DNA of 64,000 nt from Paenibacillus timonensis (GCF_009725205.1 NZ_WNZY01000008.1:1-64000); one strand, 5' to 3'; shown: positions 8,540-18,439, counted from the stretch's first letter. The notes: generated by a model from the letters alone, not told the origin. Numbers and translations: made by a program.

Positions 8540-9533
8540 CGGACCGGACCTCGAAGCGGGAGCCCCTACCCTGATCACGCTGACGCTCGATGCCGGAGGA
8601 ACCGTCCTAAAGGGGGCACTTCTCGTTAACGGGGAGATCGTACCCGATTCGTTCATGAGCCGACCCTCCGAATCCCAGGGGTCTGCATCCAACACGATCG
8701 CCAGCTTTGCCGGAGTATGCCTTCATTTGCTAAGCTACTATACCGCAGCTTACGGACCTTTGCGTAATAACGATAAAATCCGGATCGGATTTGCCTTTCC
8801 CGGTCCGTTCAATTATGAGGAAGGCGTCGCGCTTCTTCAAGGGATCGGCAAATATGAAGCCCTGTATAAGCTGTCCGTTCGGGATCTGCTTCGTGAAAAA
8901 TTGCATCAACTCTCTTCCCATACACCAGGCATCCTGACCGATTTGCTCGCCTCAGCCGAAATCCGGTTCGGGAATGACGCCCACCTATTCGGACTCGGAG
9001 TCGGCCTCCGTTTCCCGTCGGAACGACTGATCTGCCTCACGCTTGGAACCGGCTTGGGCTCCGCTTTTGTCGAGAACGGACAACTCGCCTCCTCCGCCGA
9101 TGGAGTTCCGTTGAACGGCATGCTGTTCGCCGAACCTTATCGGGAGGCGATCGTTGACGACTATTTTGGGAGAAGAGGGATTCTTGGGATGGCGAAGGAG
9201 CGGGGATTCCTTGTGGAGAACACCGATGTCGCGGATCTGGCGGAGGCAGCTAAACACGGAGACAAAGAAGCTCTGGAATTATTCCATGAATACGGCAGAC
9301 GGCTGGGAGAGATGCTTTTGCCTTATGTTGCTGCTTTCAAGCCCGATCGCATTATTCTCGGGGGACAGATCTCCAACAGCTTCCCGCTCTGGGATAATGA
9401 CTTTCAGCAATCTCTTGGCGAGTTCACGCTTCCGGTTATCCAGTTGCAGGATGGGATCACCGACGTATTTAAAGGCATTCATCGGCTATTCGAAAATACG
9501 GATGGACATCCGTCCGCCTCACTTCAAAACTAG
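8526..9533 (+). CDS. ROK-family sugar kinase-like protein
   Basis: A 335-residue ROK-type protein, probably an ATP-dependent kinase for a hexose such as mannose. ATP-binding motifs are LTLDAGGTVLKGALL (about 18-32) and LTLGTGLGSAFVENG. The catalytic Asp is in RFGNDAHLFGLG. The zinc motif of typical ROK kinases (HxxxGxxCxCGxxGC) is absent: after GVPLNGMLFAE the chain continues without any Cys, so it belongs to the zinc-free branch. There is no HTH, so it is not a NagC-type repressor. The ATG overlaps the end of the preceding gene and has an AGAGG site, implying translational coupling in the mannoside operon. Confidence 0.85.
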   Translation: MNFSNGPDLEAGAPTLITLTLDAGGTVLKGALLVNGEIVPDSFMSRPSESQGSASNTIASFAGVCLHLLSYYTAAYGPLRNNDKIRIGFAFPGPFNYEEGVALLQGIGKYEALYKLSVRDLLREKLHQLSSHTPGILTDLLASAEIRFGNDAHLFGLGVGLRFPSERLICLTLGTGLGSAFVENGQLASSADGVPLNGMLFAEPYREAIVDDYFGRRGILGMAKERGFLVENTDVADLAEAAKHGDKEALELFHEYGRRLGEMLLPYVAAFKPDRIILGGQISNSFPLWDNDFQQSLGEFTLPVIQLQDGITDVFKGIHRLFENTDGHPSASLQN

Positions 9534-9548
9534 GAGGTTATCTCAAAT

Positions 9549-12041
9549 ATGCACCATCTCAGCAAAAACGAACCTAAACCCGCCCGTCCCTGGACCCTCT
9601 TTGTCATCCACCATTCCCACACGGATATCGGCTATACGGAGCGTCAGGAGAGAATCGAACAGTACCATGCCGATTTTATCCGCCAAGCCCTGAAGATTAC
9701 GGAAGCCGCCCACCGCGGGGAACGCCCGGAGTGGAAATCCTTCCGATGGACATGCGAAACGTTCTGGGCCGTGGAAAGATTTCTGGAGAGCGCTTCGGCC
9801 GAGGAGAAAGAAGCCTTCCAGCAGGCTGTGACCCGAGGGAATATCGAGCTGTCGGGAACTTACCTGAACATGACCGAGCTGCCCGACTTTGACCTCCTGC
9901 TTCGGAACCACAGCAAAGCCCAACAGTTCGCTAAATCGTTCGGACACCGGATCGACAGCGCCATGACGGCCGATATCAATGGATACGGGTGGGGTTATGC
10001 CGCAAGCCTGCTGCAAAACAACATCGAGCATCTATTCTCCTGTATCCACACGCATCACGGCATGTACCCGCTCGGCCGCAAGCAAACCCCGTTCTGGTGG
10101 GAAACGCCGGACGGCGACAAGTTGCTCGTCTGGAACGGAGAGCACTACATGTTCGGCAATGAGCTGGGATTCTGTCCGGACGCGCTAGGAAAATATATCA
10201 TCAAGGACGAAATCCAGCATTTCCTGATGGAGCCGGAGCCTCGTCATGACGAGATCGCATCCTTACGGATTCACCGTTATCTGTGGAATCTGGAGCAGGA
10301 GCAGTATCCCTATTCTTTCGTTCCGATCATGGTCTCCGGCCTGGGGACGGACAATGCTTCCCCGAATGCGGATATCGCGGAATGGATTGCGAAGTGGAAT
10401 GAACAACACGGCAACCGAATTACGATCAAGATGGCTACGCTTTCCGAGTTCTTCGCAACGTTGAAACAGGAAGATCTGTCTTCTCTCCCAATACATCGGG
10501 GCGATTGGCCAGACTGGTGGACCGACGGTGTTGCCTCCACGGCGATGCACACCCAAATTTACCGCGATGCCCAGCGGACGCTGCGGAAAGTGAAAAAACT
10601 CGATCCGAACCATGAAGCAGCAAGTCTCGCCGACATTGACGAAGTGTCGCAGGCGCTAACGATGTACGCCGAACATACGTGGGGATATCATTCCTCCGTA
10701 TATGAGCCTTGGCATCCGCAAGTACAGATGCTTGAAGTTCGTAAGCAGTCTTATGCGGCTGAAGCCAGCAAGTTGGCTCACCGGGCCTTGGATAAAGCGT
10801 TGATCGCTCGAAAAGGAGCTCTCCTGGCTCCCAAACGCCCGCTGCGATATGAGATCATAAATACGGAGCCCGCCAAAGCAACGCTTCTGGTGACGATTCC
10901 GCTGGATGGATGGGAAACCGTGCTGCTGCAAAAGGAGTTCCTACTAATCGATGAATCGACGGGGCAAGCCATACCGTACCAGCTGTCCTCTACGCAAGCC
11001 GTCGTCACCGAACTGACACTGTTCCCCGGCGAGTCCCGCACGCTCCATCTTCATCCGGTCGATAACGCGGGACTCTACGCCGATTCGAATAAGATCGTGA
11101 CGGCCCGGAATAACGAACCGATCCCCTGCGAAGGAATCAACGATATCTGGTCCGCCTCTTCCGCCAAGTATCCGATCCTTGTCGGAGACGACTTCCTGGA
11201 ATCCGACACGATGCGGATCGAATGGAGAATCAAGGAAGGAATCACGGCATGGATCGATAAAACCCTATCCGCCGATTTGCTGGACATGAACCGCAAGCAT
11301 GCGCCATTCACTCCGGTATACGAAGTGACTCCGGCACAGGATGAACATAGTCCTTCACAGATCTGTTCAACACGGTCACGTATGGGCCGGAACCGAAAAG
11401 GGATGAATGTTCAGCGGGACAGCGGCTGCCTGACCAAGGTGAAGGTGCTGGACAATGGGCCTTTGTACGCGCTTGTGGAGCTGGTGTATGAAGTAAAAGG
11501 ACTCAGCTATTACGCCCTACAACTTAAAATGTTCGCCAATCAGCCTCGGGTCGAAGTATCCGTCCGCTTCCATAAGGACAGCGTATGGCTCCCGGAGAAC
11601 GTTTATGTAGCCCTCCCCTTCTCTTTGGGACCGGAAGCAGAGCTTTACGTGGAGAAAGCCGGCTGTCTCGTTCGCCCATGGAAGGATCAGGTTCCCGGCT
11701 CCTGCCTGGATTACACCGCAGTACAGGAAGGTTTGTTCTGGCACTCGGCCAAAGATCAGGGAGCTCTTGCTCTCTCCATGACGGATACCCCTCTTGTCCA
11801 GTTGGGTACCCTTGAACACGAGCCGCGGAAGCTTCATACGATGCAATCCGAGGACAGCCGTCCCAGCACGTATGCTTGGATTCTGACCAACTATTGGGAA
11901 ACCAATTTCAAAGCCACGCTGGGCGGTTTCTATGAATTCCGCTATGCGCTTGAACGCCTGCATCAGGTTGATCCGCAAGAGACGGTGGGATCCCTTCACG
12001 CCTCTACCGGACAATTCACCGTTCACCGCATTCAATCGTAG
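9549..12041 (+). CDS. GH38-like alpha-mannosidase
   Basis: An 830-residue protein with no signal peptide, so it acts on imported mannosides. The N-terminal catalytic domain has the GH38 zinc-site motif FVIHHSHTDIGYT (residues 18-30) and the nucleophile region MTADINGYGWGYAA (about 138-151). A helical middle segment (YAEHTWGYHSSVYEPWH) and C-terminal beta-sandwich domains follow, as in GH38 enzymes. The family is the bacterial GH38-like branch; linkage specificity is unknown. CTAGGAGG lies 11 bp before the ATG, 15 bp after the ROK gene. Together the three genes could hydrolyse a mannoside, phosphorylate the sugar and isomerise it to fructose-6-P. Confidence 0.85.
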   Translation: MHHLSKNEPKPARPWTLFVIHHSHTDIGYTERQERIEQYHADFIRQALKITEAAHRGERPEWKSFRWTCETFWAVERFLESASAEEKEAFQQAVTRGNIELSGTYLNMTELPDFDLLLRNHSKAQQFAKSFGHRIDSAMTADINGYGWGYAASLLQNNIEHLFSCIHTHHGMYPLGRKQTPFWWETPDGDKLLVWNGEHYMFGNELGFCPDALGKYIIKDEIQHFLMEPEPRHDEIASLRIHRYLWNLEQEQYPYSFVPIMVSGLGTDNASPNADIAEWIAKWNEQHGNRITIKMATLSEFFATLKQEDLSSLPIHRGDWPDWWTDGVASTAMHTQIYRDAQRTLRKVKKLDPNHEAASLADIDEVSQALTMYAEHTWGYHSSVYEPWHPQVQMLEVRKQSYAAEASKLAHRALDKALIARKGALLAPKRPLRYEIINTEPAKATLLVTIPLDGWETVLLQKEFLLIDESTGQAIPYQLSSTQAVVTELTLFPGESRTLHLHPVDNAGLYADSNKIVTARNNEPIPCEGINDIWSASSAKYPILVGDDFLESDTMRIEWRIKEGITAWIDKTLSADLLDMNRKHAPFTPVYEVTPAQDEHSPSQICSTRSRMGRNRKGMNVQRDSGCLTKVKVLDNGPLYALVELVYEVKGLSYYALQLKMFANQPRVEVSVRFHKDSVWLPENVYVALPFSLGPEAELYVEKAGCLVRPWKDQVPGSCLDYTAVQEGLFWHSAKDQGALALSMTDTPLVQLGTLEHEPRKLHTMQSEDSRPSTYAWILTNYWETNFKATLGGFYEFRYALERLHQVDPQETVGSLHASTGQFTVHRIQS

Positions 12042-12072
12042 CAACTTCAGTAGAGACCGTCCCCTCACCGAC

Positions 12073-12111
12073 AAAAAGGGCGTCCCGAGGTCAAGCGACC
12101 TTCGGACGCCC
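12073..12111 (-). terminator. Terminator between convergent mannosidase and helicase genes
   Basis: GGGCGTCC (12078-12085) pairs with GGACGCCC (12104-12111), with an inner GAGGTC/GACCTT stem. Five A residues at 12073-12077 give a T-run for the minus-strand helicase transcript. It may also stop the plus-strand operon. Confidence 0.8.
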
Positions 12112-12122
12112 TATATGTCATG

Positions 12123-14261
12123 TCATCCTTTTTCCCGTTCCAACAACCCCATTTCAAGGCAAGTTCTCGTCGATAAGGCCTTTTCTTCCGCTTCGAACCG
12201 GATATGAATACGTTCATCCGTCACCTTCACGATAACACCTGCTCCAAAGGCCCTGTGGTGAACCGTTTCCCCAACGATGAGTTCGTTTTCCGTACGGATC
12301 GCATTCGGATTGATCGGGGGTTTAACGGCAGCTGGATGCGATGTTGCAGGTTCCTGCGGAGGATTCTGAATATTCCTCACCGCCGTCATAAACCGTGACT
12401 CTGTCACTTCCGCCCCATCCCGTTTCTTATAAGTGATCAATTCCAAATGCTGCTTCGCCCGGGTCATCCCCACATAAAATAATCGAGTAGCCTCCTCCAT
12501 CATCGCCGTGTTCCCTTTATCGTCCTTGGAAGGAAGAACCCCCTCCACAAGGTCGATCATATACACTCTTTCGAATTCCAAGCCCTTCGAACTGTGCATC
12601 GTGGAGAAGGTGACGGCCTTCTGTCCCCTCCTCGATCTTGAGGTTTTCAACGCAGACTCCAAGTACTTTAACCTGCTGGCAAACTCCTCCATCGTCGTTA
12701 ACCCCGCCGCAATTTCCTCCAGCGTGTTCAGGATGCCGATCAGGTATTCCTTCCGGAACCCAAGCCGCTCGCACATCTTCTCTAGAGCTTTCTCATAACC
12801 CAGCCGATCTCGAATGACCTGTATGGCAGGCAGAGGCGGCATCCCCTTCATTTCCTGAAATGTTTCCTTGCACATCTGCAGCTGCTTTACTTGATAGTCC
12901 TGCAGCTGTACTCGATTCAGCAAATTATCGAATACCGATTCGTCATTCCGGATCTCAAGCAAGGCCGCCATCTGCTGCTTGCTAATGTATCCATTGAATT
13001 TCAGATGAATCTTCTCCAAAATATCGGGACGTTTATCCGTGAACGTCATCCGCATGAAATTAAGGATATCCTCAACCACCCAATGGGAAAAGAACCGATT
13101 ATCCGCGTCTTTCATATAAAAAGGAATGCCGACCCGGTCGAATTCGTTCATTAAAGCGATGGACGACGAGTTATTTCGATAAAGTACGGCTACCTCTGAA
13201 AGGTCCTCGAGTTGTTGAATCTCCTGCACTAGATATTTGGCCTGGTTGCCGTAATCGTCCAACCCCCGCATTTCGATAGGCTTGTATGGAGGATTCTTCG
13301 TAAACATGTTCTTGTTGTAGCGGTCCTTATTTCGCTGGATAAACGTGTTGGCTACTTCCACGATCTCCTTGGACGAACGGTAATTTTGCTCCATGTACAA
13401 AGTCACCGCATCCGGATACACTTGCTTGAAGTTCAATAAATACTTGGGGTCCGCCCCTCGCCAGCTGTAGAGACTTTGATCATCGTCGGCGACGACACAT
13501 AAATTGTGATGCCTGTGCACCAGCTTCTCGATAATCGCATGCTGAACCCTAGACGTATCTTGACTCTCATCCGTAAGAACGTAATCGTAGCGCTCCTGAT
13601 ATTTGCGAAGCAAACTTTCCTCCCTCGCCAAGATCTGCTCGCAAACCACCAGCATGTCGTCATAATCAAGGAGCAACATCCGAGCTCCGGATTGCTTGAA
13701 GAGTTCGTATTCCCGTAGAATCCGTTCGGCATGGGGCACATCGACTTTCACCGTGGGCCACTGCTCGGACGGAATCATTTTATTTTTGATAAAGCTAATG
13801 TAAGTGGTGAGCTCATCTAGCTGGTCATCCGTGATGTTCTCTCCGCTAATCGCCTTAAAGAGATTCCGCAAAATAATCTTCTTATGCAAAGGCTGTTGTT
13901 CCGAAACTATGGTTTCTAGCTCGGCAGAGTTAACTTCCCCTTCAATGATTTGAAATGGAGTCTGGATCACGCGGAAATGCTCCCGCACCACCTCGTAAGC
14001 CAAGCTATGGATCGTAGAGAAATCAACGGGCGCGAGATGTGGATAAAAAGATTGAAATCGCTCCTTCATATCGCTTGCCGATGCTCGGCTAAAGGTCACG
14101 GCTTTGATCCTTCTAGGGGGAACCCTCTTCTCCTCGATCAGGTATCCGATCCGCTTAATGATCGTCGTTGTCTTCCCCGATCCAGGGGAAGCTAACAAAA
14201 GCAAAGGTCCTTCGGTATGAAGGACCGCTTGCTTCTGAATTCTATTTAATTCCATGCTCAT
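12123..14261 (-). CDS. UvrD/PcrA-like superfamily 1 DNA helicase
   Basis: A 712-residue 3'-5' DNA helicase and translocase. SF1 motifs are in order: Q-motif LNRIQKQAV, Walker A LASPGSGKTT (residues 23-32), Ia AVTFSRASASDM, Walker B DYVLTDESQDTS, III VVADDDQSLYSWRGA, IV EQNYRSSKEIVEVA, V FSTMHSSKGLEFERVYM, VI FYVGMTRAKQHLEL. The C-terminus (ETVHHRAFGAGVIVKV) is the Tudor-like domain of PcrA that contacts RNA polymerase. It is shorter than housekeeping PcrA and stands alone, so it is more likely an accessory paralogue than the essential pcrA. The ATG follows AAAGGGT. Confidence 0.9.
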   Translation of the reverse strand: MSMELNRIQKQAVLHTEGPLLLLASPGSGKTTTIIKRIGYLIEEKRVPPRRIKAVTFSRASASDMKERFQSFYPHLAPVDFSTIHSLAYEVVREHFRVIQTPFQIIEGEVNSAELETIVSEQQPLHKKIILRNLFKAISGENITDDQLDELTTYISFIKNKMIPSEQWPTVKVDVPHAERILREYELFKQSGARMLLLDYDDMLVVCEQILAREESLLRKYQERYDYVLTDESQDTSRVQHAIIEKLVHRHHNLCVVADDDQSLYSWRGADPKYLLNFKQVYPDAVTLYMEQNYRSSKEIVEVANTFIQRNKDRYNKNMFTKNPPYKPIEMRGLDDYGNQAKYLVQEIQQLEDLSEVAVLYRNNSSSIALMNEFDRVGIPFYMKDADNRFFSHWVVEDILNFMRMTFTDKRPDILEKIHLKFNGYISKQQMAALLEIRNDESVFDNLLNRVQLQDYQVKQLQMCKETFQEMKGMPPLPAIQVIRDRLGYEKALEKMCERLGFRKEYLIGILNTLEEIAAGLTTMEEFASRLKYLESALKTSRSRRGQKAVTFSTMHSSKGLEFERVYMIDLVEGVLPSKDDKGNTAMMEEATRLFYVGMTRAKQHLELITYKKRDGAEVTESRFMTAVRNIQNPPQEPATSHPAAVKPPINPNAIRTENELIVGETVHHRAFGAGVIVKVTDERIHIRFEAEEKALSTRTCLEMGLLEREKG

Positions 14262-14422
14262 GATGACTGACCCTTTCGAACGTTCATAGATAGATAGCTT
14301 TCAAGCTCCTCCGGTCATTATACCCTTCGATCAGGTATGGAACAACCGTTACGTGCCTGTCTTTGGCCTGAATATGGAAACCTCTGTTCTGATCAAGAGC
14401 GCCTCCGGGTATCCTCTGGCGT

Positions 14423-15847
14423 TTAACTCTGGGTTGCTCTTTTATTAGGCAAGAAGGCGATAAACAGAAGGGATAGGATCGTAAACCCCACGGACCACAT
14501 AAAGGTGTGATGATATGCCGTATTCAGCATGGTGATATCACGAGTGGATCCGGTTTTGATTTGATTTTGCAAAATGACGGCAAAAACAGAAGCGCCAAAA
14601 GCGCCTCCAATTTGCTGGAGAATCCGGGTAGCGCTGCTGGCATGCGGAATCAACTCTTGGGCTAATCCCTCGTAGGCGGTTGCCATTATAGGGAGCATAA
14701 GGCCTCCAAGTCCTCCGCCACGGACAATCAGGGATACTGCGAGCAAAACCTCGCTGGTGTCGGCTGCACCCAAGGCAAAGGGGAGGGTTCCGAGTAATGT
14801 CAGGAGAGTACCGCAGAGCACCACCCAACGTGAGCCGATGGTATCGGTTAGCTTCCCTGCTAGTGAACGCGTCAATAACATCCCTATGCCTTGAGGGATC
14901 AATAATAACCCTGAAGCAAGCACACTCTCTCCGCGTACCTGTTGATAGTAGAGAGGTAATAATAACATACCTGCATAAGTGGAGAGTCCCGATATAAACA
15001 GAAGGCAGGAGGACGCCGTAAAGGACTTGCTCTTAAATATCCGTAGGTCGATGAGAGGATGATGAGATTTTCTTAACCCATACAAACCGAAGGCCATCAG
15101 AAATAGAAGTCCAGTAATCATCGGAACAAGGACGGAGCTTTGAGAGACCCCCTGCTCCGAGCTGACTTTGGTTAGCCCAAAAATCATCAACACGAGACCA
15201 GGAGACAATAAGAATAATCCAGGCAGATCCAGCTTTTGAGGTTGATTGGCGGCATCGTCTTTGGGCAAACCCCTAACGGCAAGGAATAACGCAATCAAGC
15301 AAACCGGAATATTCACATAAAAAATCCAACGCCAATTCAGATCGTGGATTATCATCCCGCCTAAAACGGGGCCGAGAATCGGACCGATCAGAACCGGTAA
15401 ACCCACAATCGCCATTAACCTGCCTAATTTCTCTCCACCCGCTGCGCGAACAATCATCGTCTGCATGATGGGCATCATCAGCCCCCCGCCCAAACCCTGA
15501 ATCACACGAAAGGCAATGAGACTTCCCACATTCCAGGACAAGCTGGATAATACTGAACCTGCCATAAATAAACTCAAAGCCAATAACCACATTGTCTTTC
15601 CACCATATCGTTCAACCGCCCAGCCGGAAATAGGGATAACCATCCCTATGGCAAGTAAATATGCCGTCATAACCCACTGAATCGTTGTAACGGAAGCGTG
15701 TAACGCAGTTCCAAGGGTATCGATGGCTACGTTCATTATGGTAGTATCGAATAAAGGGGCAAGCAGCCCAATCAGCAGAATCCATGCCACTTTCATCACG
15801 GCTGGGTCTATTTGGGGGTTAGCTGCAAGTTCGCTTGGTTTATCCAT
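14423..15847 (-). CDS. MFS multidrug efflux transporter, DHA2 (EmrB/QacA) type
   Basis: A 474-residue proton-coupled drug exporter with about 14 transmembrane helices. Motif A variants are present: LLAPLFDTTIMNVAIDTLG in helix 1, WVMTAYLLAIGMVIPISGW, and motif C GLPVLIGPILGPVLGGMI in helix 5, typical of exporters. GAGGAGTGG precedes the ATG. It is divergent from a TetR-family gene, with 108 bp between the two starts containing overlapping promoters and paired dyads, so it is almost surely repressed by that regulator and induced by its ligand. The substrate is unknown. Confidence 0.92.
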   Translation of the reverse strand: MDKPSELAANPQIDPAVMKVAWILLIGLLAPLFDTTIMNVAIDTLGTALHASVTTIQWVMTAYLLAIGMVIPISGWAVERYGGKTMWLLALSLFMAGSVLSSLSWNVGSLIAFRVIQGLGGGLMMPIMQTMIVRAAGGEKLGRLMAIVGLPVLIGPILGPVLGGMIIHDLNWRWIFYVNIPVCLIALFLAVRGLPKDDAANQPQKLDLPGLFLLSPGLVLMIFGLTKVSSEQGVSQSSVLVPMITGLLFLMAFGLYGLRKSHHPLIDLRIFKSKSFTASSCLLFISGLSTYAGMLLLPLYYQQVRGESVLASGLLLIPQGIGMLLTRSLAGKLTDTIGSRWVVLCGTLLTLLGTLPFALGAADTSEVLLAVSLIVRGGGLGGLMLPIMATAYEGLAQELIPHASSATRILQQIGGAFGASVFAVILQNQIKTGSTRDITMLNTAYHHTFMWSVGFTILSLLFIAFLPNKRATQS

Positions 15848-15871
15848 TTCATTCCACTCCTCAACCAGATT

Positions 15872-15935
15872 AGAAACTTAACGTTTCTTATTTGAATTCA
15901 TGATATAATAAACAAATAAGAAACGCAACGTATTT
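15872..15935. promoter_or_regulatory. Divergent promoters and TetR operator array
   Basis: AGAAAC-TTAAC-GTTTCT (15872-15888) is a 17-bp dyad, and a second, less perfect copy lies at 15919-15935. GTTTCTTATTTG (15883-15894) and CAAATAAGAAAC (15913-15924) form a larger perfect 12-bp inverted repeat centred on the regulator's extended -10 (TGATATAAT, 15901-15909). On the minus strand TTGCGT (15928-15923), 17 bp and TATCAT (15905-15900) form the efflux promoter. Both promoters would be covered by bound repressor. Confidence 0.75.
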
Positions 15936-15955
15936 TATTGGAGGTTCGTTCGTTT

Positions 15956-16534
15956 ATGAATAAGGTCAACGAAGGAGAAATATCGACGAGAAGAAGAGGA
16001 ACAGAATTGGAGGCGGCCATTATTCAAGCCGCATGGGACGAGCTGATGGAAGTTGGTTTTCATAGCCTTACGATCGAAGGGGTTGCCGCCCGCGCTCAAA
16101 CCAGTAAGCCCGTCATTTATCGACGTTGGCCAAATCGTGAGGAGCTTGTCCTGGCGGCCATCGTACACCATTTACCGGCTGTTTCGGAGGAACTCCCGGA
16201 TACCGGAAATCTACGCAGCGATTTACTCCTCGTGCTAAATCAGTTGAATGACATGCTGCACCAAATTGGACCCAAAACCATTCATGGCCTTATGTCCGTC
16301 CTCTCAGACATCCCTTTCTCCGAAATTTTAAATGTTCGGAGAACTAACGCAATGACGACTCTTTTGAATCGAGCTGCTGAGAGAGGAGAAATCCATCCTG
16401 AGAAAATCACGCCGCGCATTACAAGGCTGCCGGTGGATCTTGTCCGTCATGAACTGCTCATCACCTCCGAACCCGTCTCCAGGGAAACCATTGAGGAAAT
16501 CGTGGATGACATATTTTTGCCGTTATTGATGTGA
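15956..16534 (+). CDS. TetR-family repressor of the divergent efflux gene
   Basis: A 192-residue TetR/AcrR protein. The N-terminal HTH is clear: AIIQAAWDELMEVGFHSLTIEGVAARAQTSKPVIYRRWPNREELVLAA (about residues 20-67), and the rest is a helical ligand domain of the TetR_C type. The start at 15956 is chosen because GGAGG at 15939-15943 precedes it; the longer frame from 15938 begins inside that ribosome site. It should bind the dyads in the intergenic region and repress both itself and the DHA2 exporter. Confidence 0.9.
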   Translation: MNKVNEGEISTRRRGTELEAAIIQAAWDELMEVGFHSLTIEGVAARAQTSKPVIYRRWPNREELVLAAIVHHLPAVSEELPDTGNLRSDLLLVLNQLNDMLHQIGPKTIHGLMSVLSDIPFSEILNVRRTNAMTTLLNRAAERGEIHPEKITPRITRLPVDLVRHELLITSEPVSRETIEEIVDDIFLPLLM

Positions 16535-16551
16535 ATCATAAGTTCGGGTAT

Positions 16552-16600
16552 AAAAAAAGCTGTTCACTTAGCCATTAATAGGCTTTAGTGAACAGCTGTT
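16552..16600. terminator. Bidirectional terminator between tetR and dus
   Basis: AGCTGTTCACT pairs with AGTGAACAGCT, extended by a TAGCC/GGCTT inner stem, with seven A residues on the left and GTTT on the right. The longer U-run serves the minus-strand dus transcript. Confidence 0.85.
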
Positions 16601-16616
16601 TAAGTTATAGCCATCG

Positions 16617-17612
16617 TTAAGTTGATTCTTGTCTACCTGGCATCTCTTCCATCTGTTGAGCAAACTCGTCCAGAAGCGTACGTACTTCATCGGTAGACGT
16701 TGTGCTCATCAACAGATTTCTTAATTCACTTGCCCCCCGAAACCCTTTGACATAAATCTTAAAGAAACGATGAAGCGCCTTAAAGGGACGCACCTCCAGT
16801 TGTTCGGAGTACTGATCATGGAGATCCAGCTGTAGTCTTAACAGATCAAGATATTCCGTGCTGCTATGTTCTCTTGGCTCTTTTTCAAAGGCAAATGGAT
16901 TCTTAAAAATACCTCGTCCGATCATGATTCCATCTACGCCATACTGTTCAGCCAGCTTCAGACCTGTTTGCCGATCCGGAATATCGCCGTTGATCGTAAG
17001 CAGGGTCTGCGGGGCCACCCAATCACGAAGCGCCTTAATCTCAGGGATCAGTTCCCAATGCGCATCGACTTGGCTCAGTTCCTCTCGTGTACGCAAATGG
17101 ATCGAAAGATTCGCTATATCCTGCCTCAAAATATGGGTCAGCCAGTCCTCCCACTCATCCACTTGATTGAATCCAAGTCTCGTCTTGACGCTTACGGGCA
17201 ATCCTCCTGCCTTTGCGGCTTGGATGATGTCTGCGGCAACCTCTGGACGAAGAATTAAGCCGCTCCCCTTCCCATTGGAGGCTACATTAGAAACGGGACA
17301 CCCCATATTGATATCGATTCCCTTGAATCCTTGCTTCGCCATATCGATACTCATCTTTGCAAAATACTCCGGCTTATCGCCCCATATATGTGCCACCATA
17401 GGTTGTTCGTCCTCGGTAAAAAGCAAACGACCCCGTACGCTATGATTCCCCTCTGGGTGACAATAGCTTTCTGTATTGGCAAACTCCGTAAAGAAGACAT
17501 CCGGTCTTCCCGCTTGACTTACGACATGACGAAACACGACATGCGTCACATCTTCCATCGGTGCAAGTATAAAAAAAGGTCGTGGTAAATCACGCCAAAA
17601 ATGATTCGTCAT
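16617..17612 (-). CDS. dus: tRNA-dihydrouridine synthase
   Basis: A 331-residue flavoenzyme that reduces specific uridines in tRNA to dihydrouridine using NADPH. FMN-barrel motifs are [13 protein letters not shown] (about residues 16-28), [35 protein letters not shown] with the catalytic Cys in the Dus C-P signature, [19 protein letters not shown] and [15 protein letters not shown]. The C-terminal four-helix tRNA-binding domain is present and the length is normal. It is a second-type Dus (ESYCHPEG near residue 50 rather than the DusB form), with exact target sites not assignable. The ribosome site (TTGGAG) is modest. Confidence 0.95.
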   Translation of the reverse strand: MTNHFWRDLPRPFFILAPMEDVTHVVFRHVVSQAGRPDVFFTEFANTESYCHPEGNHSVRGRLLFTEDEQPMVAHIWGDKPEYFAKMSIDMAKQGFKGIDINMGCPVSNVASNGKGSGLILRPEVAADIIQAAKAGGLPVSVKTRLGFNQVDEWEDWLTHILRQDIANLSIHLRTREELSQVDAHWELIPEIKALRDWVAPQTLLTINGDIPDRQTGLKLAEQYGVDGIMIGRGIFKNPFAFEKEPREHSSTEYLDLLRLQLDLHDQYSEQLEVRPFKALHRFFKIYVKGFRGASELRNLLMSTTSTDEVRTLLDEFAQQMEEMPGRQEST

Positions 17613-17769
17613 CTTCTAACTCCAATCCTCTCGTTGTCCCTAATACTCTATTATAATGGCTCTCCCTCGCTTAAGCATCCCCAGTTTCCTCCAATCCAAA
17701 TGCATGAATATGGAAATTGTGAATCATATTATGACAGACCGCGAAAATTCCTAACCACAGAGGAGCAAG

Positions 17770-18423
17770 ATGAGGATGAAGAAATGGTTCCCGGCTTTAC
17801 TGTTAACTTTGGGGCTCATATGCAGCATCGCGCAGCCCGTATCTGTAGATGCGAGGGTGATTCAAAAGGATCCCTCGACATGCCTTAGCCCCAAGATGGT
17901 GCAGTTGAAAACGGCGATGCAAAAAGTTTGGATCGACCATACGATTTGGACGCGAAGCTATATTGTCAGCGCCATGTCGGATCGTCCTGATCAGAAAGAC
18001 GTGTTGGATCGGCTGTTGCGTAACCAGCAGGAAATCGGCGATGTAATCAAGCCGTATTATGGGGAAGCCGCCGGCAATCAGCTGGCTGAGCTGTTGAAAG
18101 AGCATATTCAGATCGCGGTCCAAATCGTAGCTGCTGCCAAAGCAGGCAATCAGGCGGACGTGAAGAAGTGGGATGCCGATTGGCATCGAAACGCGGATGA
18201 TATCGCTAAATTTCTAAGCAACGCCAATCCCAATTGGTCGTTTAAAACGATACAGGATATGATGTACACCCATCTGCAGTTGATTACCGAAATCGTCGTG
18301 AACTGCCTCAAAGGCGACTGGAAGGCAGATATCGCCGCGACCGACAAAAACGAGATTCACATGATTCATTTAGCCGATATCTTGACAGAAGGCATCGTGA
18401 AGCAGTTTCCGGACAAGTTCTAA
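17770..18423 (+). CDS. Secreted helical protein, unknown function
   Basis: A 217-residue exported protein. The signal peptide covers residues 1-28 (MRMKKW, a Leu/Gly/Ile core, cleavage near VDARV). The mature part is almost all amphipathic helix with several His and Trp residues (DHTIWTRSYI, EHIQIAVQIVAAAKAG, DADWHRNADDIAKF, MMYTHLQLITEIV, EIHMIHLADILTEGI), suggesting a four-helix bundle; His spacing hints at metal or heme contact but does not prove it. AGAGGAGC precedes the ATG. Similar exported bundles are common in Paenibacillus without a defined role. It stands alone with its own terminator. Confidence 0.75.
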   Translation: MRMKKWFPALLLTLGLICSIAQPVSVDARVIQKDPSTCLSPKMVQLKTAMQKVWIDHTIWTRSYIVSAMSDRPDQKDVLDRLLRNQQEIGDVIKPYYGEAAGNQLAELLKEHIQIAVQIVAAAKAGNQADVKKWDADWHRNADDIAKFLSNANPNWSFKTIQDMMYTHLQLITEIVVNCLKGDWKADIAATDKNEIHMIHLADILTEGIVKQFPDKF

Positions 18424-18439
18424 GCGAAGACAACATGGA

